The notes: generated from the letters alone by a model not told the origin. Positions 18,462 through 27,815 are shown, counted from the first letter of the stretch. The stretch: DNA of 64,000 nt from CANLBN01 sp034111645 (GCA_034111645.1 JAWUWW010000041.1:1-64000); one strand, 5' to 3'. Translations and numbers: made by a program.

Positions 18462-19005
18462 GTTACTAATGTTGGAAATTTTGGCTAGCATCGTATAAGT
18501 ATAGCTCTGTTCGCCCCTAAATGTGACGAAATCCTCATTATACAATAGCTTTATGTAAGGATAAATCATTTTTTTATAATAATACTGTATATGAGTTGTT
18601 CTCAAGAAGTATTTACTGATAACAACACGTCAAAAGCTCACGATATTCTAGCAACTTACGAAATAAAAATTTATCAAATACCACAAGTTCTCATTAAGAT
18701 TCACATAAGTTAGGCTAAATATTAAGATATTAAAATCAAGATTGCTAGGTTTGCTATTTACAACGGGGGGTTTTAGATAAACGAGGAGGGGCTTAATGGT
18801 CTTATTGCGTTTTAATTAGCGCTTTTTAGTCAGAGCCATTTAATTTTGTCTTATCTTTTAATCATGTGTAATTTTTGAGTGAACTTCCACTTATAAGCGA
18901 CCAGTCACTTAAACTGTATTAGCACTACAACAGCAATGTATAAGGTCTAAATATTTAGTGCTCATGGGTTTATTCATTGAAAAGCTGTTTGTCTTTTTCA
19001 TTGAT
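18462..19005. other. Non-coding spacer upstream of cyaA
   Basis: This 544-bp AT-rich stretch has no convincing gene. The part up to 18605 is in frame with cyaA and may be its 5' end. A heptamer TCATTGA occurs twice near 18973 and 18999, just beyond the small ORF's stop. A G-rich tract lies at 18763-18768. Confidence 0.4.
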
Positions 19006-19176
19006 TTATCCTGCAATACCAACAAAACTATATGTTTGTGTTTCATTTTTGGCAATATGATACTCAGCATTTTTTGTTGGAGATTCTATGCTGTTAACAA
19101 GAATTGGTTTTTTAGTCGTAACCTCTGAATAATCAGTAGAATTTGCTTTAGGTGAATGTAGTATTGCAGCGTTCAT
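19006..19176 (-). CDS. Small hypothetical protein, 56 residues
   Basis: An ATG at 19176 preceded by a purine-rich AGAGAG about eight bases upstream opens a 56-codon frame. It starts MNAAILHSPKANSTDYSEV and ends NETQTYSFVGIAG. The protein is hydrophilic, rich in Ser, Thr, Lys and Asn, has no cysteine and no membrane segment, and ends in a short hydrophobic glycine-rich tail. I recognise no family. It lies alone in a roughly 1-kb spacer between cyaA and the YHS-protein gene. Coding status is supported only by the start context and a sensible composition; a chance frame of this size is possible in AT-rich DNA. Confidence 0.45.
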   Translation of the reverse strand: MNAAILHSPKANSTDYSEVTTKKPILVNSIESPTKNAEYHIAKNETQTYSFVGIAG

Positions 19177-19598
19177 TTTTGCTCTCTCTTTTAGTCAAAT
19201 TTTTAGTAGTAGAAAAGTTTCTTATCTTTAGCGCTATGGATCTAGAGTTCTTTACGCTTAAGAGTGTTTAAATATTCTCAAACAATTCAACATAGAAAAA
19301 GTATACGCACAAAAAATTCATACTCAACGATTCAAATAGACTAAGCTTATATCGAAAAGCTATTTGATTTTTACTATGATTTTACAAGTATTACTTTTGC
19401 TATAAATGAGACTAATAGGCTCAGGGGCTTTAAAAATATTATCTGCCGCTTGGTGCGAACAAAGGCATATTATTTTTTGTTATATGGTTATCAAAAGACG
19501 ATATAAGAATAAGCCTTAAAGTAATGTAGTTTTTAATTTAAGGCTTTGATAAAGAGTGGGTTGAATTCAGGAAGTATTAGCTTAAGAAAGCTAAAGGA
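19177..19598. other. Non-coding spacer downstream of the YHS-protein gene
   Basis: No gene was found in this 422-bp stretch. It contains an inverted repeat AAGCCTTAAA (19511-19520) with TTTAAGGCTT (19537-19546) and a small hairpin TTAGCTT/AAGCTAA (19577-19594) just past the YHS gene's stop. Either may end that transcript, although neither has a strong T-tract on the minus strand. Confidence 0.4.
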
Positions 19599-20072
19599 CT
19601 ATTTGTTTAAGATTTTTGGCCAATATTTATCGGCATCATTAATATACTGCTCTTTGTTTGCCAACCATTTTTTATTAACGCTACTGTCATAGTTTAAGTA
19701 CAATTTATTATTAAAAACAGTAAATTGATCGGGCTCAATGCTTGCCGTACTATTTTGAGAGACAGCGTAAGCACACCAACCGCCATACTGAGGAGCATAG
19801 TCCTCGGGGTTCGCAGTGAATAATTCTAGATTTTTTTGGTTAGCAAATTGCCACGTAACGCCTTTCCATTCGTACTGATATGTTTTGCTTCCCTTAACAG
19901 CTTTTGATTCATTGAAATATGCGACGGTATCATAACCTTTGATGGCTGTATTGCTTAAAAAGCCCGTATAAATTTCATCGACTGCGAAGCTATTAAAAGA
20001 TATTAAACATAACAATAATGAAAAGGTAGTTATTATCGTTTTAGTAATAGTTTTTTCATTTTCTTTTTTCAT
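19599..20072 (-). CDS. YHS domain-containing secreted protein
   Basis: The 157-residue protein has an N-terminal signal sequence (basic start, hydrophobic TIITTFSLLLCLISFNSFA, cleavage near residue 30). A single YHS domain follows, with AIKGYDTVAYF, the W-containing segment YEWKGVTWQFANQKN, the YAPQYGGWCAYAVS core and a C-terminal DKYWP. YHS domains are thought to bind metal, probably copper or other soft metals. Proteins of this exact layout are common in proteobacteria without an assigned role. It probably has its own promoter; purC lies 57 bp upstream on the same strand and may be cotranscribed. Confidence 0.85.
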   Translation of the reverse strand: MKKENEKTITKTIITTFSLLLCLISFNSFAVDEIYTGFLSNTAIKGYDTVAYFNESKAVKGSKTYQYEWKGVTWQFANQKNLELFTANPEDYAPQYGGWCAYAVSQNSTASIEPDQFTVFNNKLYLNYDSSVNKKWLANKEQYINDADKYWPKILNK

Positions 20073-20129
20073 AATAATCTCTTATTTAATAAATAGACTT
20101 ACAAAAGACATCCGTTTTTAATAAAAGTT

Positions 20130-21233
20130 TTACTCTATCAGCTTATATTGAACACTGAGTGCATCAATAATTTCTTCTCTTGGGTTTTCGGGTAACTGTA
20201 TTTTTTTACCCGTAATTGTCTCGGCTATTGATAAATAGGTCTCGGATACACCCATTAACATTTCGAGTGGTAAGGCATTGTCTTTGGCCAAAGACTCGCG
20301 CTCAGCCATGCGCTCTTTATTTAATAATATATCTGGGTCAGAAAAATAACTTAATAATTGTTGTCGAAACGCTTCTTTAGACTTTTCTATAACTATACCG
20401 CGATTAAACTCTGCCCCGTCCCAGATTCGCGATGAGTCTGGAGTTCCAACTTCATCCATATAGATAAGTTTTTCTTGACCTGATTTATCGATGATATAAC
20501 CAAACTCAAATTTTGTATCGACAAATATTTGATCTACTTTTGCAAGCGCGTTGCTAATTACCTCAAAACCTTGCTTGAGTAGATGCTCATATAGATCAAT
20601 ATCTTTCAACTTTGAAAAATTAAAAGCAGCAAAGTTTTGCTCGATATCACGGCGTGTAATATTAACGTCGTCAGCCTCAGGAACTCCAGGAATTCCCTTT
20701 AGAATTCCCTTTGTCGATGGCGTCATTAATAAATGATTTAATTTTTGGTTTTTTTCTAAATTATCTTCTAGCTTTATTCCGCAAAAATGCCGCTCGCCCT
20801 GACTATAAGCTCTCCACATAGATCCTGTAATATATTGGCGACAAATAGCCTCTATTTTTATAGGCTTAGTTTTTTGTACAATCCATACAAAAGGGTGAGG
20901 AATATCGAGTATATGACTATCAGCAAGATCATTGTCTTTAAAAAGAGAAAACCAATGGTTCGAAATCGCATTCAACGCAGCGCCTTTCCCGGGCACTCCG
21001 CGCAAGTCGCCCTCACCGTGCCAAATACAGTCAAAAGCAGAAATACGGTCGCTGATAACCATAACCGCTAACAGTGAATCGGCGGCAATATCATAGCCTT
21101 TTTGTTCAATCAACCGACTACTGTCCTCGGCTGTTAACCAATAAACAGATCTCACTTTACCGCTATGTACCGGCCCGTAAGTACGAATAGGTAAATCATT
21201 ATTTACAGCCAGAACACTTTGGGCAAGATTCAT
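20130..21233 (-). CDS. purC: Phosphoribosylaminoimidazole-succinocarboxamide synthase (SAICAR synthetase), long form
   Basis: PurC joins aspartate to CAIR using ATP in purine synthesis. The family features are the N-terminal SGKVRSVYWL phosphate-binding loop, the segment IPHPFVWIVQKTKPIKIEAICRQYITGS, and YMDEVGTPDSSRIWDGAEF near residue 270. At 367 residues it is of the long type that I recall from Vibrio, not the roughly 236-residue form of Escherichia and Pseudomonas. Replacement of one form by the other is thus suggested. Confidence 0.94.
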   Translation of the reverse strand: MNLAQSVLAVNNDLPIRTYGPVHSGKVRSVYWLTAEDSSRLIEQKGYDIAADSLLAVMVISDRISAFDCIWHGEGDLRGVPGKGAALNAISNHWFSLFKDNDLADSHILDIPHPFVWIVQKTKPIKIEAICRQYITGSMWRAYSQGERHFCGIKLEDNLEKNQKLNHLLMTPSTKGILKGIPGVPEADDVNITRRDIEQNFAAFNFSKLKDIDLYEHLLKQGFEVISNALAKVDQIFVDTKFEFGYIIDKSGQEKLIYMDEVGTPDSSRIWDGAEFNRGIVIEKSKEAFRQQLLSYFSDPDILLNKERMAERESLAKDNALPLEMLMGVSETYLSIAETITGKKIQLPENPREEIIDALSVQYKLIE

Positions 21234-21469
21234 ATTAAAGACCTATTAAAAACCTATCGGAAACGATAGTTTAGTGAAAACAGTAAAGCTCAATATCTTA
21301 TCGCGTCAAACAACATAAAAATCGCTCTAACACTACTATGTGGCTATAAATGTCAGATCGAAATAAAACCCATAATTGTTTGATGATTATCCTAATTTAT
21401 ATTGTCAGCTTTACACTAAACCTAAAACCTTATTTAGTAATGATAAATACCCTAATAAACAGCACTTGG

Positions 21470-22282
21470 TTATTTCTGGCATTGTGTACAGTAAACACTA
21501 GATCGCTGAGACTGACGAATTTCTTTTAAAAGCTTTCCACAATTGACACAGGGCTTGCCTTTGCGCCCATAAACATTCAACTGTTGAACAAAGTAACCCG
21601 GCTTACCATCACCGCCGACAAAATCTTTAAGTGTTGTTCCACCCTGAGTAATTGATTTTTTTAAAACCTTTTTAATCTCATCTACAAGCATCAGATATTT
21701 TTTGGCTGTTACTTTGCCGGCAGCTTTTGTGGGTCTTATTCCTGCAGAAAATAAGGCTTCATTAGCATAAATATTACCAACGCCAACGACAACATGGCTA
21801 TCCATAATAAAAGACTTTATATCTTTTTTACGTTTACGACTATGCGCAAACAAGTACTCACCGGTAAAGTCTTGTGTTAACGGTTCTGGCCCTAAATGCG
21901 CCAATAATTTATGCGACTCGATATCATCCCCTGTCCAAAGTACTGCGCCAAAACGCCTTGGGTCATGATAGCGCAAGCAGATATCTGAAAATACTATATC
22001 AACATGATCGTGCTTTTTTGGTATCTCTTCAGGATTCACAACACGTAAACTGCCCGACATACCTAAATGAATCAGCATATGCCCATGAGCAAACTGGAAT
22101 AGTAAATATTTACCACGTCGATGAATATCGAGTAACTTATGGCCTAATAAATTTGAACCTAGTTGTTTTGGAATCGGCCACCGCAGGGAATACTGTCGAA
22201 CCTTAACACCACTGACAGCTCTACCTTTAACATAGGGACTTATACCTCGTCGCGTTGTTTCAACTTCTGGTAATTCAGGCAT
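21470..22282 (-). CDS. mutM: Formamidopyrimidine-DNA glycosylase (MutM/Fpg)
   Basis: A 270-residue base-excision repair enzyme removing 8-oxoguanine and formamidopyrimidines. The N-terminus PELPEVE supplies the catalytic proline (exposed after Met removal) and glutamate. GRRGKYLLF-like and LGMSGSLR segments follow, with the H2TH helix region (VGVGNIYANEALF). The C-terminal zinc finger has four cysteines: CVNCG and YCTQCQ. All key residues are present. It sits behind the rpmB-rpmG pair, from which it is separated by a terminator. Confidence 0.96.
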   Translation of the reverse strand: MPELPEVETTRRGISPYVKGRAVSGVKVRQYSLRWPIPKQLGSNLLGHKLLDIHRRGKYLLFQFAHGHMLIHLGMSGSLRVVNPEEIPKKHDHVDIVFSDICLRYHDPRRFGAVLWTGDDIESHKLLAHLGPEPLTQDFTGEYLFAHSRKRKKDIKSFIMDSHVVVGVGNIYANEALFSAGIRPTKAAGKVTAKKYLMLVDEIKKVLKKSITQGGTTLKDFVGGDGKPGYFVQQLNVYGRKGKPCVNCGKLLKEIRQSQRSSVYCTQCQK

Positions 22283-22354
22283 AGTGAACTCATCAAATAC
22301 TTAACCAAAGACGGCTGATCGTGAATAAATACCAAGATAATTTTATTAGCATGC

Positions 22355-22380
22355 AAAAAAAACCCGACTTAAGTCGGGTT
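22355..22380 (-). terminator. Rho-independent terminator after rpmG
   Basis: A 20-bp perfect palindrome, AACCCGACTTAAGTCGGGTT (22361-22380), is followed on the minus strand by a run of T (the A tract at 22355-22360). It ends the rpmB-rpmG transcript 30 bp past rpmG. Confidence 0.88.
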
Positions 22381-22410
22381 CTTCAAAGTCAAAAAGTTTA
22401 ATTAGCTAAA

Positions 22411-22566
22411 CTACTTGATTTTGCCTTCTTTATAAATCACATGTTTACGAACAACAGGATCAAATTTTTTGATTTCCATCTTCTCAGGCATGGTACGTTT
22501 ATTTTTATCTGTTGTATAAAAATGACCAGTGCCTGCAGACGAATTTAGACGAATTTTATCGCGCAT
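22411..22566 (-). CDS. rpmG: 50S ribosomal protein L33
   Basis: A 51-residue ribosomal protein: MRDKIRLNSSAGTGHFYTT, then KNKRTMPEKMEIKKFDPVVRK. GAGGA lies seven bases before the ATG. The two zinc-binding CxxC pairs of the C-plus form are absent, so this is the zinc-independent type. It follows rpmB by 132 bp on the same strand, the usual pairing. Confidence 0.95.
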   Translation of the reverse strand: MRDKIRLNSSAGTGHFYTTDKNKRTMPEKMEIKKFDPVVRKHVIYKEGKIK

Positions 22567-22698
22567 TAGATTATCCTCAAATTTCTTTACTAATTTACGT
22601 TACTTCAGAAAACTAAACCTAACTATAAATTAGGCCAGTAAATAAACTGAATTAACGTGTTTTAAAAACGAATCAACTGCATCAACAACTACAGTGAC

Positions 22699-22935
22699 TT
22701 ATACTTTCTCGCCACGAGCACGTAAATCAATAAGTATTTTGTCGATTCCAAGCTTATCAATAATGCGCATACCTTTCGTAGATACACGAAGTTTAATAAA
22801 GCGCTTTTCTGATTCAACCCAAAAACGGTGATGATGTAAATTAGGCAAAAATCGACGTTTTGTATGATTTTTTGCGTGAGAAACATTATTTCCAGTTACT
22901 GGGCGTTTACCCGTAACCTGACAGACTTTAGACAT
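22699..22935 (-). CDS. rpmB: 50S ribosomal protein L28
   Basis: The 78-residue protein begins MSKVCQVTGKRPVTGNNVSHA and contains KRRFLPNLHHHRFW, as in bacterial L28. It has one Cys instead of the paired cysteines of zinc-binding forms, matching the zinc-free L33 next to it. It is the first gene of the rpmB-rpmG unit. Confidence 0.96.
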   Translation of the reverse strand: MSKVCQVTGKRPVTGNNVSHAKNHTKRRFLPNLHHHRFWVESEKRFIKLRVSTKGMRIIDKLGIDKILIDLRARGEKV

Positions 22936-23263
22936 AACTTGCCTCTATATACGTTACGATGCCGTTGTTATCGATATTTACAACAGCTTGAATTCAGTTA
23001 GCTTAATTAAAAGCAAAGTTTAAAATAAGACCGTCTTATATAGCCTAAAAATCAACCGCAAACACCAAATAACCCAGTTAAAACAAAAAAATCACTCGGT
23101 TAAAAACGTCAACTGACCACTTATAAAACCTTAAGTAGATACCAGCTAAATCTGCAAGATGATATCGACAAGACAGACCTCAAAAAAGAGCCGCGTTTTA
23201 TACCAAAATTATTGGCAAATGGCAATCAATAAGTGCTTTTAGGCTTGTTTTCCTTCAAATAAA

Positions 23264-23938
23264 CTATATCCAGCCCATTTCTGCCAGCGAACTTACCTCG
23301 GTATCACCAACAACCATATGATCCAAAACTCGAACATCAAAGGTTTTTAATACCTGACTAATCTCTTGCGTGATGTCTTTATCTGCCTGACTTGGCTTTG
23401 CAACCCCCGAGGGATGGTTGTGTGCAAGAATAACAGCTGCAGCATTATGCTTTAAAACCGCCTTGGTAATCTCCCGAGGGTATACATGGGCAGAATTAAT
23501 CGTGCCTTGAAATAATTCTTCGTATTTAATAAGTCGATGCTGGCTGTCTAAAAAAAGCACAACGAACACCTCGCGCTCATAGTGCCTTAGCTTTGACATC
23601 AAATACTGTTTCACTTCAGCAGCACCAGCGAATAATTCTCTTTTTTCTAAAGCTTCGGCTAAATGCCGACGCGCCATTTCTAACACCGCCTGCAACTGTG
23701 CATACTTTGCATCACCCAAGCCATGGGCCAAACAAAAAGTCGATCTATCGGCCTCTAAGAGGGGTCTCAAGCCATTAAATTGATTAAGCAAATCTCGTGC
23801 AAGGTCGACCGCTGATTTACCGACGCAGCCTGACCGTAAAAAAATTGCTAATAATTCTGCATCTGAGAGTGTATGCGATCCAGTTTTTAATAGTTTCTCG
23901 CGTGGTCGCTCGGCCACTGGCCAATCTTTAATTGCCAT
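23264..23938 (-). CDS. radC: RadC family protein (JAB/MPN domain)
   Basis: Start set at 23938 (MAIKDWPVAERPREKLL), with AAAGGA nine bases before it; the frame remains open further upstream but that region is low-complexity and not conserved. The 224-residue product has an N-terminal helix-hairpin-helix region and a C-terminal JAB/MPN metalloprotease-like fold with the metal motif HNHPSG and the downstream SxxD (SQADKDIT). The family is broadly conserved; a role in DNA repair was proposed and later doubted, so function is unknown. It is divergent from coaBC. Confidence 0.93.
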   Translation of the reverse strand: MAIKDWPVAERPREKLLKTGSHTLSDAELLAIFLRSGCVGKSAVDLARDLLNQFNGLRPLLEADRSTFCLAHGLGDAKYAQLQAVLEMARRHLAEALEKRELFAGAAEVKQYLMSKLRHYEREVFVVLFLDSQHRLIKYEELFQGTINSAHVYPREITKAVLKHNAAAVILAHNHPSGVAKPSQADKDITQEISQVLKTFDVRVLDHMVVGDTEVSSLAEMGWI

Positions 23939-24000
23939 GTTTACAATTCCTTTGTGAAGTAATGCAAATCCCTGTGCATCATTGTTGCTTTTTATAACAA

Positions 24001-24070
24001 GTATCTTACAGCTCTTTGTAACTCTTTTTGTAACTCTTTTTGTAAGTTCGTTAAAAAATGGTATCTTACA
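24001..24070. repeat. Nested direct repeats in the radC-coaBC spacer
   Basis: The decamer GTATCTTACA occurs at 24001-24010 and at 24061-24070, exactly 60 bp apart. Between them are three tandem units, CTCTTTGTAA (24012-24021) and twice CTCTTTTTGTAA (24022-24033, 24034-24045). The array lies in the divergent promoter region of two genes. It may be an operator array or a slippage product. Confidence 0.55.
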
Positions 24071-24109
24071 TAGGCGAGATATTAAGATCAAATAGGTAAC
24101 TTATTTATA

Positions 24110-25348
24110 ATGAGCGGCAAATTAACAAATCGAAGAATTCTAGTCTGTGTTTCTGGTGGAATTGCTGCTTATAAAAGTGCAGAGCTGGTTCGGCGACTCA
24201 TCGACCTTGGAGCCGATGTTAGGGTCGCAATGACGAAAGCTGCTCAAGAATTTATTACCCCCTTAACGCTACAAGCATTATCTGGCAAACCGGTATCGAC
24301 CGAATTGCTCGATACCGATGCCGAAGCCGCAATGGGCCATATAGAGTTGGCGCGTTGGGCCGATTTAATTTTAATTGCGCCTGCTAGCGCAGATATTATA
24401 TCGCGTTTAGCGCACGGCAGTGGTGGCGATATAGTCACTACCCTTTGCCTTGCTAGACGCTGTCCATTAGCTATTGCTCCAGCAATGAATCAAGCTATGT
24501 GGCACAACCGTGCAACACAAAAAAATTTAGAGATTCTTAAATCTCTTGAAATTCATCAATTTGGTCCTGATGCTGGGCAACAAGCTTGCGGTGACTTAGG
24601 CCTTGGACGCATGTCCGAGCCCGGTGATTTAGCGTTAGAAGTTTGTCGTTTATTTAGCACACGAGCCCTAGAAGGCAAAACCGTTGTCATCACCGCAGGA
24701 CCGACAAGAGAAGCAATCGATCCCGTGCGTTATATAAGTAATCACAGCTCGGGAAAAATGGGCTATGCTTTAGCTAAGGCAGCAGCAGATGCAGGTGCCA
24801 ATACCATTCTTATTAGTGGCCCTACTGCTCTGAATACTCCAGAGCATGTTAAGCGTATTGACGTTATATCAGCAGATGAAATGTATCAAGCCAGTATCGA
24901 CGCTGTTTATAAATCGGCGAATAAATGTGATATTTTTATTGCGGCGGCGGCAGTCGCAGACTTTAAGCCTATTGAAGTTGCTGCTCATAAAATTAAAAAA
25001 AATGATCGAGACAAAATGATCATTGAAATGGTAAGAAATACTGATATTGTGGCAACTATTGCCGATCATGCTAATGCTCCTTATATTGTTGGTTTTGCGG
25101 CAGAGACGCAACAACTCGTAGAGCACGCAAAAAACAAACTAATTAAAAAGCGGCTAAACTTAGTGATAGCTAATGACGTGTCAAATCCAAACATTGGTTT
25201 TGATAGCGATAACAATGCAATTACTATGGTCACTAGAACTGATGTTTTGTCCTTACCAGAGAAATCTAAAACACATTTAGCGGTTGATATCATTCGTTAT
25301 ATTGCTGTAAATCTTGACAAGATAGCGTCGGGCATCAATAAAGAATAA
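24110..25348 (+). CDS. coaBC: Bifunctional phosphopantothenoylcysteine decarboxylase / phosphopantothenate-cysteine ligase
   Basis: This 412-residue fusion carries out two steps of CoA synthesis. The N-terminal CoaC flavoprotein domain has GGIAAYKSAELVR, the LIAPASAD loop and the conserved PAMN (residues about 125-128). The C-terminal CoaB domain from about residue 190 has ITAGPTREAIDPVRYISNHSSGKMG, AAAVADFKP and KIKK for CTP and phosphopantothenate binding. Here it is followed directly by algC; in Pseudomonas dut stands between them. Confidence 0.96.
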   Translation: MSGKLTNRRILVCVSGGIAAYKSAELVRRLIDLGADVRVAMTKAAQEFITPLTLQALSGKPVSTELLDTDAEAAMGHIELARWADLILIAPASADIISRLAHGSGGDIVTTLCLARRCPLAIAPAMNQAMWHNRATQKNLEILKSLEIHQFGPDAGQQACGDLGLGRMSEPGDLALEVCRLFSTRALEGKTVVITAGPTREAIDPVRYISNHSSGKMGYALAKAAADAGANTILISGPTALNTPEHVKRIDVISADEMYQASIDAVYKSANKCDIFIAAAAVADFKPIEVAAHKIKKNDRDKMIIEMVRNTDIVATIADHANAPYIVGFAAETQQLVEHAKNKLIKKRLNLVIANDVSNPNIGFDSDNNAITMVTRTDVLSLPEKSKTHLAVDIIRYIAVNLDKIASGINKE

Positions 25349-25368
25349 TCAGGAAACTTCAAATAACT

Positions 25369-27813
25369 ATGGCTGCACAAAATAATATAAAAGCAATACA
25401 GGTAACACCTGAGAACAATCAAATCATTACCTATATGATTGCGGCTATTGTGTTTGTGACATTGCTAGCTCTGCCATCATGGCAGTACATTGTTCTGCCT
25501 TATAACGATAATGTTTTTGAAAATAACATCACTGAGCTCGCTAACACACAAAAAAATGCCGTCAGTAATTATCAACAGTCTGTTTTAAATCAATTAAAAA
25601 ATATTGTACAAAATGAAAAAAATATTGCTTTGTTAAAAAATAATATCGAAAACAGTACTGTCTCGCAAATAAGTCCAGCTATTTTAAATTTGCAAAAAAC
25701 TATTCTCAACTCTATCTCCAATAGCATAGCTGTGCGTATTTATGCGTCTAGAGAAGCTCAACAAGAAAAGGACTCTGGAGGCGACATTCGTTTTGTTGAG
25801 TTAAACATGATAAATCGTGCAGAACAAAATAAATCTTCATATCCCGAAGTCTCAAGAGTGGCGGATACAGATGGCTGGGAAATACATTGGGTTATTGCCA
25901 TTGATGACTCTGACTCAAATAATCAAAATGATCAGCCTCTAGCTATTTTACACCTCACCACCAGCTTAGATGGTTTATTTAATATCTTAACTGAATACGA
26001 TCCAGGACTTGCTCAAACAAAACTTATTCAAAACATTGGTAGACAACAACAACTTACTTTTATTTTGTTAGGCGAGGGCACCAACAGTAATATACGTATT
26101 ACCGATGTTCCCTCTAGTTATTGGCAAATAGCGATGTCGCCATCCTCTAATTTTCAAAGCCAAAAAACGTCAATACCTCTTATATTTATTATTGCTGTTT
26201 TAGCTTCTCTTGCCTTATCCTTATGGATAGCATTTGTACTTGCGCAACGAAAAATACAACACGAGGCATCTCTCTATAAACCGCTTCAACCTAATGCCGC
26301 TTCAATACCATCAAGCCGAAGTACTGCGCAGAATAAACCTAGCGATAAAACTAATAATGAAACATCTTCACCTCTGCATTTATCAGATACATCCTTAGAT
26401 GACGACACTTCAGATAACGACGACAGTAACCTTGTTATCCCTCACCATATATTTAGAGCTTATGATATTCGCGGTATTGCAGAGACAGAAGTTTCGTCTG
26501 CTATTGCCCAATTAATTGGTAAAGCAGTTGCCAGTGAGGCAATTGACCAAGGCGAAGACACTTTGTTAGTTGGTATTGATGCTAGAACTCATTCACCGAT
26601 GTTATATAAAAGTCTGGTCAAAGGAATTTTAAGCACCGGGTGTAATGTTATTAATATTGGTGTTGTGCCCACTCCGTTGATGAACTTTGCGGCGACAGCA
26701 TTTAATGAGACTAGCAGTGGTATTATTGTAACCGCTAGTCACAACCCTAAAGAATATAATGGCTTCAAAATAACGTTAAAAGAAAAAACTTTAACGCATC
26801 CAGATATTCAAAAGCTTTATCAATCTATTGTCGATAGAGATTTTATTGTTGCCGATAAAAAGGGGCAGTTAGTCGATGAAAATTTTAATGCTGATTATAT
26901 AGATACTATTAGCGCCGATATTGCTATTGATTCGGATTTACATGTTGTTATTGATGCAGCTAATGGCGCTAGTAGTGAAATCGCACTCGCATTATTTGAT
27001 GAACTAGGCTGTAAAATAACACCGATAAACTGTGAGCTCGATGGTGAATTTCCAAATCATGATCCCGATCCGTCAATCGAGTCAAATTTACAACAGCTAA
27101 TTGATGCTGTTAAAAAAGAATCTGCCGATATAGGTGTCGCCCTAGATGGCGATGGTGATCGCCTTGTTGTTGTAACATCATCGGGTAAGATTATTTGGCC
27201 CGATCAACTACTGATGATTTTTGCCCGTGATGTTGTATCGCGTAATCCAGGTTGTGATGTTATTTTTGATATAAAATCAACGCGTCGATTAAACCAAGTT
27301 ATCAGTAGCTATGGAGGCCGCCCGATTATGTGGAAAACGGGGCACTCAAATATTAAAGAAAAAATGAGAGAGACTAATGCACTCTTAGCCGGAGAATTTT
27401 CAGGTCATATTTTCTTTAAAGAACGCTGGTTTGGCTTCGATGATGGCCTTTATGCTGCTGCACGCTTAATGGAAATAATGTCATTAAGAGATCAAAGTTT
27501 AGATAGTATGATTGAGGCGATGCCTGAATTATTTATTACACCAGAATTTAAAATTGCAGTTTCTGACGCTGATAAATTTTCGCTAATTGAAAATATTATT
27601 GAGAATGCTGATTTTGAGTCAGGAGAAAAAACATTAATTGATGGCCTTAGAGTCGACTTTGATACAAGCTGGGGACTAGTTCGCGCATCAAATACAAGTC
27701 CGGCACTCACATTGCGCTTTGAAGCAGACAACGCTGCTGATCTCATTGAGGTACAATCTCTTTTTAAACGCGAACTTATTAAAATAGACCCTAAACTTAT
27801 ATTGGATTTCTAA
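25369..27813 (+). CDS. algC: Phosphomannomutase/phosphoglucomutase AlgC, long membrane-anchored form
   Basis: An 814-residue protein with two parts. Residues 1-350 have membrane segments at about 22-44 and 267-290 enclosing a periplasmic sensor-like region, then a low-complexity Ser/Asp-rich linker. The C-terminal 455 residues are a complete alpha-D-phosphohexomutase: HIFRAYDIRG, active-site phosphoserine S457 in TASHNP, the metal loop DGDGDR, and GEFSGHIFF for sugar binding. It interconverts mannose-6-P/mannose-1-P and glucose-6-P/glucose-1-P for polysaccharide and LPS precursors. The N-terminal extension is known in several AlgC proteins; its role is unclear. The gene is followed 2 bp later by argB. 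Confidence 0.93.
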   Translation: MAAQNNIKAIQVTPENNQIITYMIAAIVFVTLLALPSWQYIVLPYNDNVFENNITELANTQKNAVSNYQQSVLNQLKNIVQNEKNIALLKNNIENSTVSQISPAILNLQKTILNSISNSIAVRIYASREAQQEKDSGGDIRFVELNMINRAEQNKSSYPEVSRVADTDGWEIHWVIAIDDSDSNNQNDQPLAILHLTTSLDGLFNILTEYDPGLAQTKLIQNIGRQQQLTFILLGEGTNSNIRITDVPSSYWQIAMSPSSNFQSQKTSIPLIFIIAVLASLALSLWIAFVLAQRKIQHEASLYKPLQPNAASIPSSRSTAQNKPSDKTNNETSSPLHLSDTSLDDDTSDNDDSNLVIPHHIFRAYDIRGIAETEVSSAIAQLIGKAVASEAIDQGEDTLLVGIDARTHSPMLYKSLVKGILSTGCNVINIGVVPTPLMNFAATAFNETSSGIIVTASHNPKEYNGFKITLKEKTLTHPDIQKLYQSIVDRDFIVADKKGQLVDENFNADYIDTISADIAIDSDLHVVIDAANGASSEIALALFDELGCKITPINCELDGEFPNHDPDPSIESNLQQLIDAVKKESADIGVALDGDGDRLVVVTSSGKIIWPDQLLMIFARDVVSRNPGCDVIFDIKSTRRLNQVISSYGGRPIMWKTGHSNIKEKMRETNALLAGEFSGHIFFKERWFGFDDGLYAAARLMEIMSLRDQSLDSMIEAMPELFITPEFKIAVSDADKFSLIENIIENADFESGEKTLIDGLRVDFDTSWGLVRASNTSPALTLRFEADNAADLIEVQSLFKRELIKIDPKLILDF

Positions 27814-27815
27814 CT

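Noticed and set aside
19577..19594. Short hairpin TTAGCTT/AAGCTAA as a strong terminator of the YHS gene
   Set aside because: The stem is short and AT-rich and is not followed by a T tract on the minus strand; mentioned only in the spacer entry.
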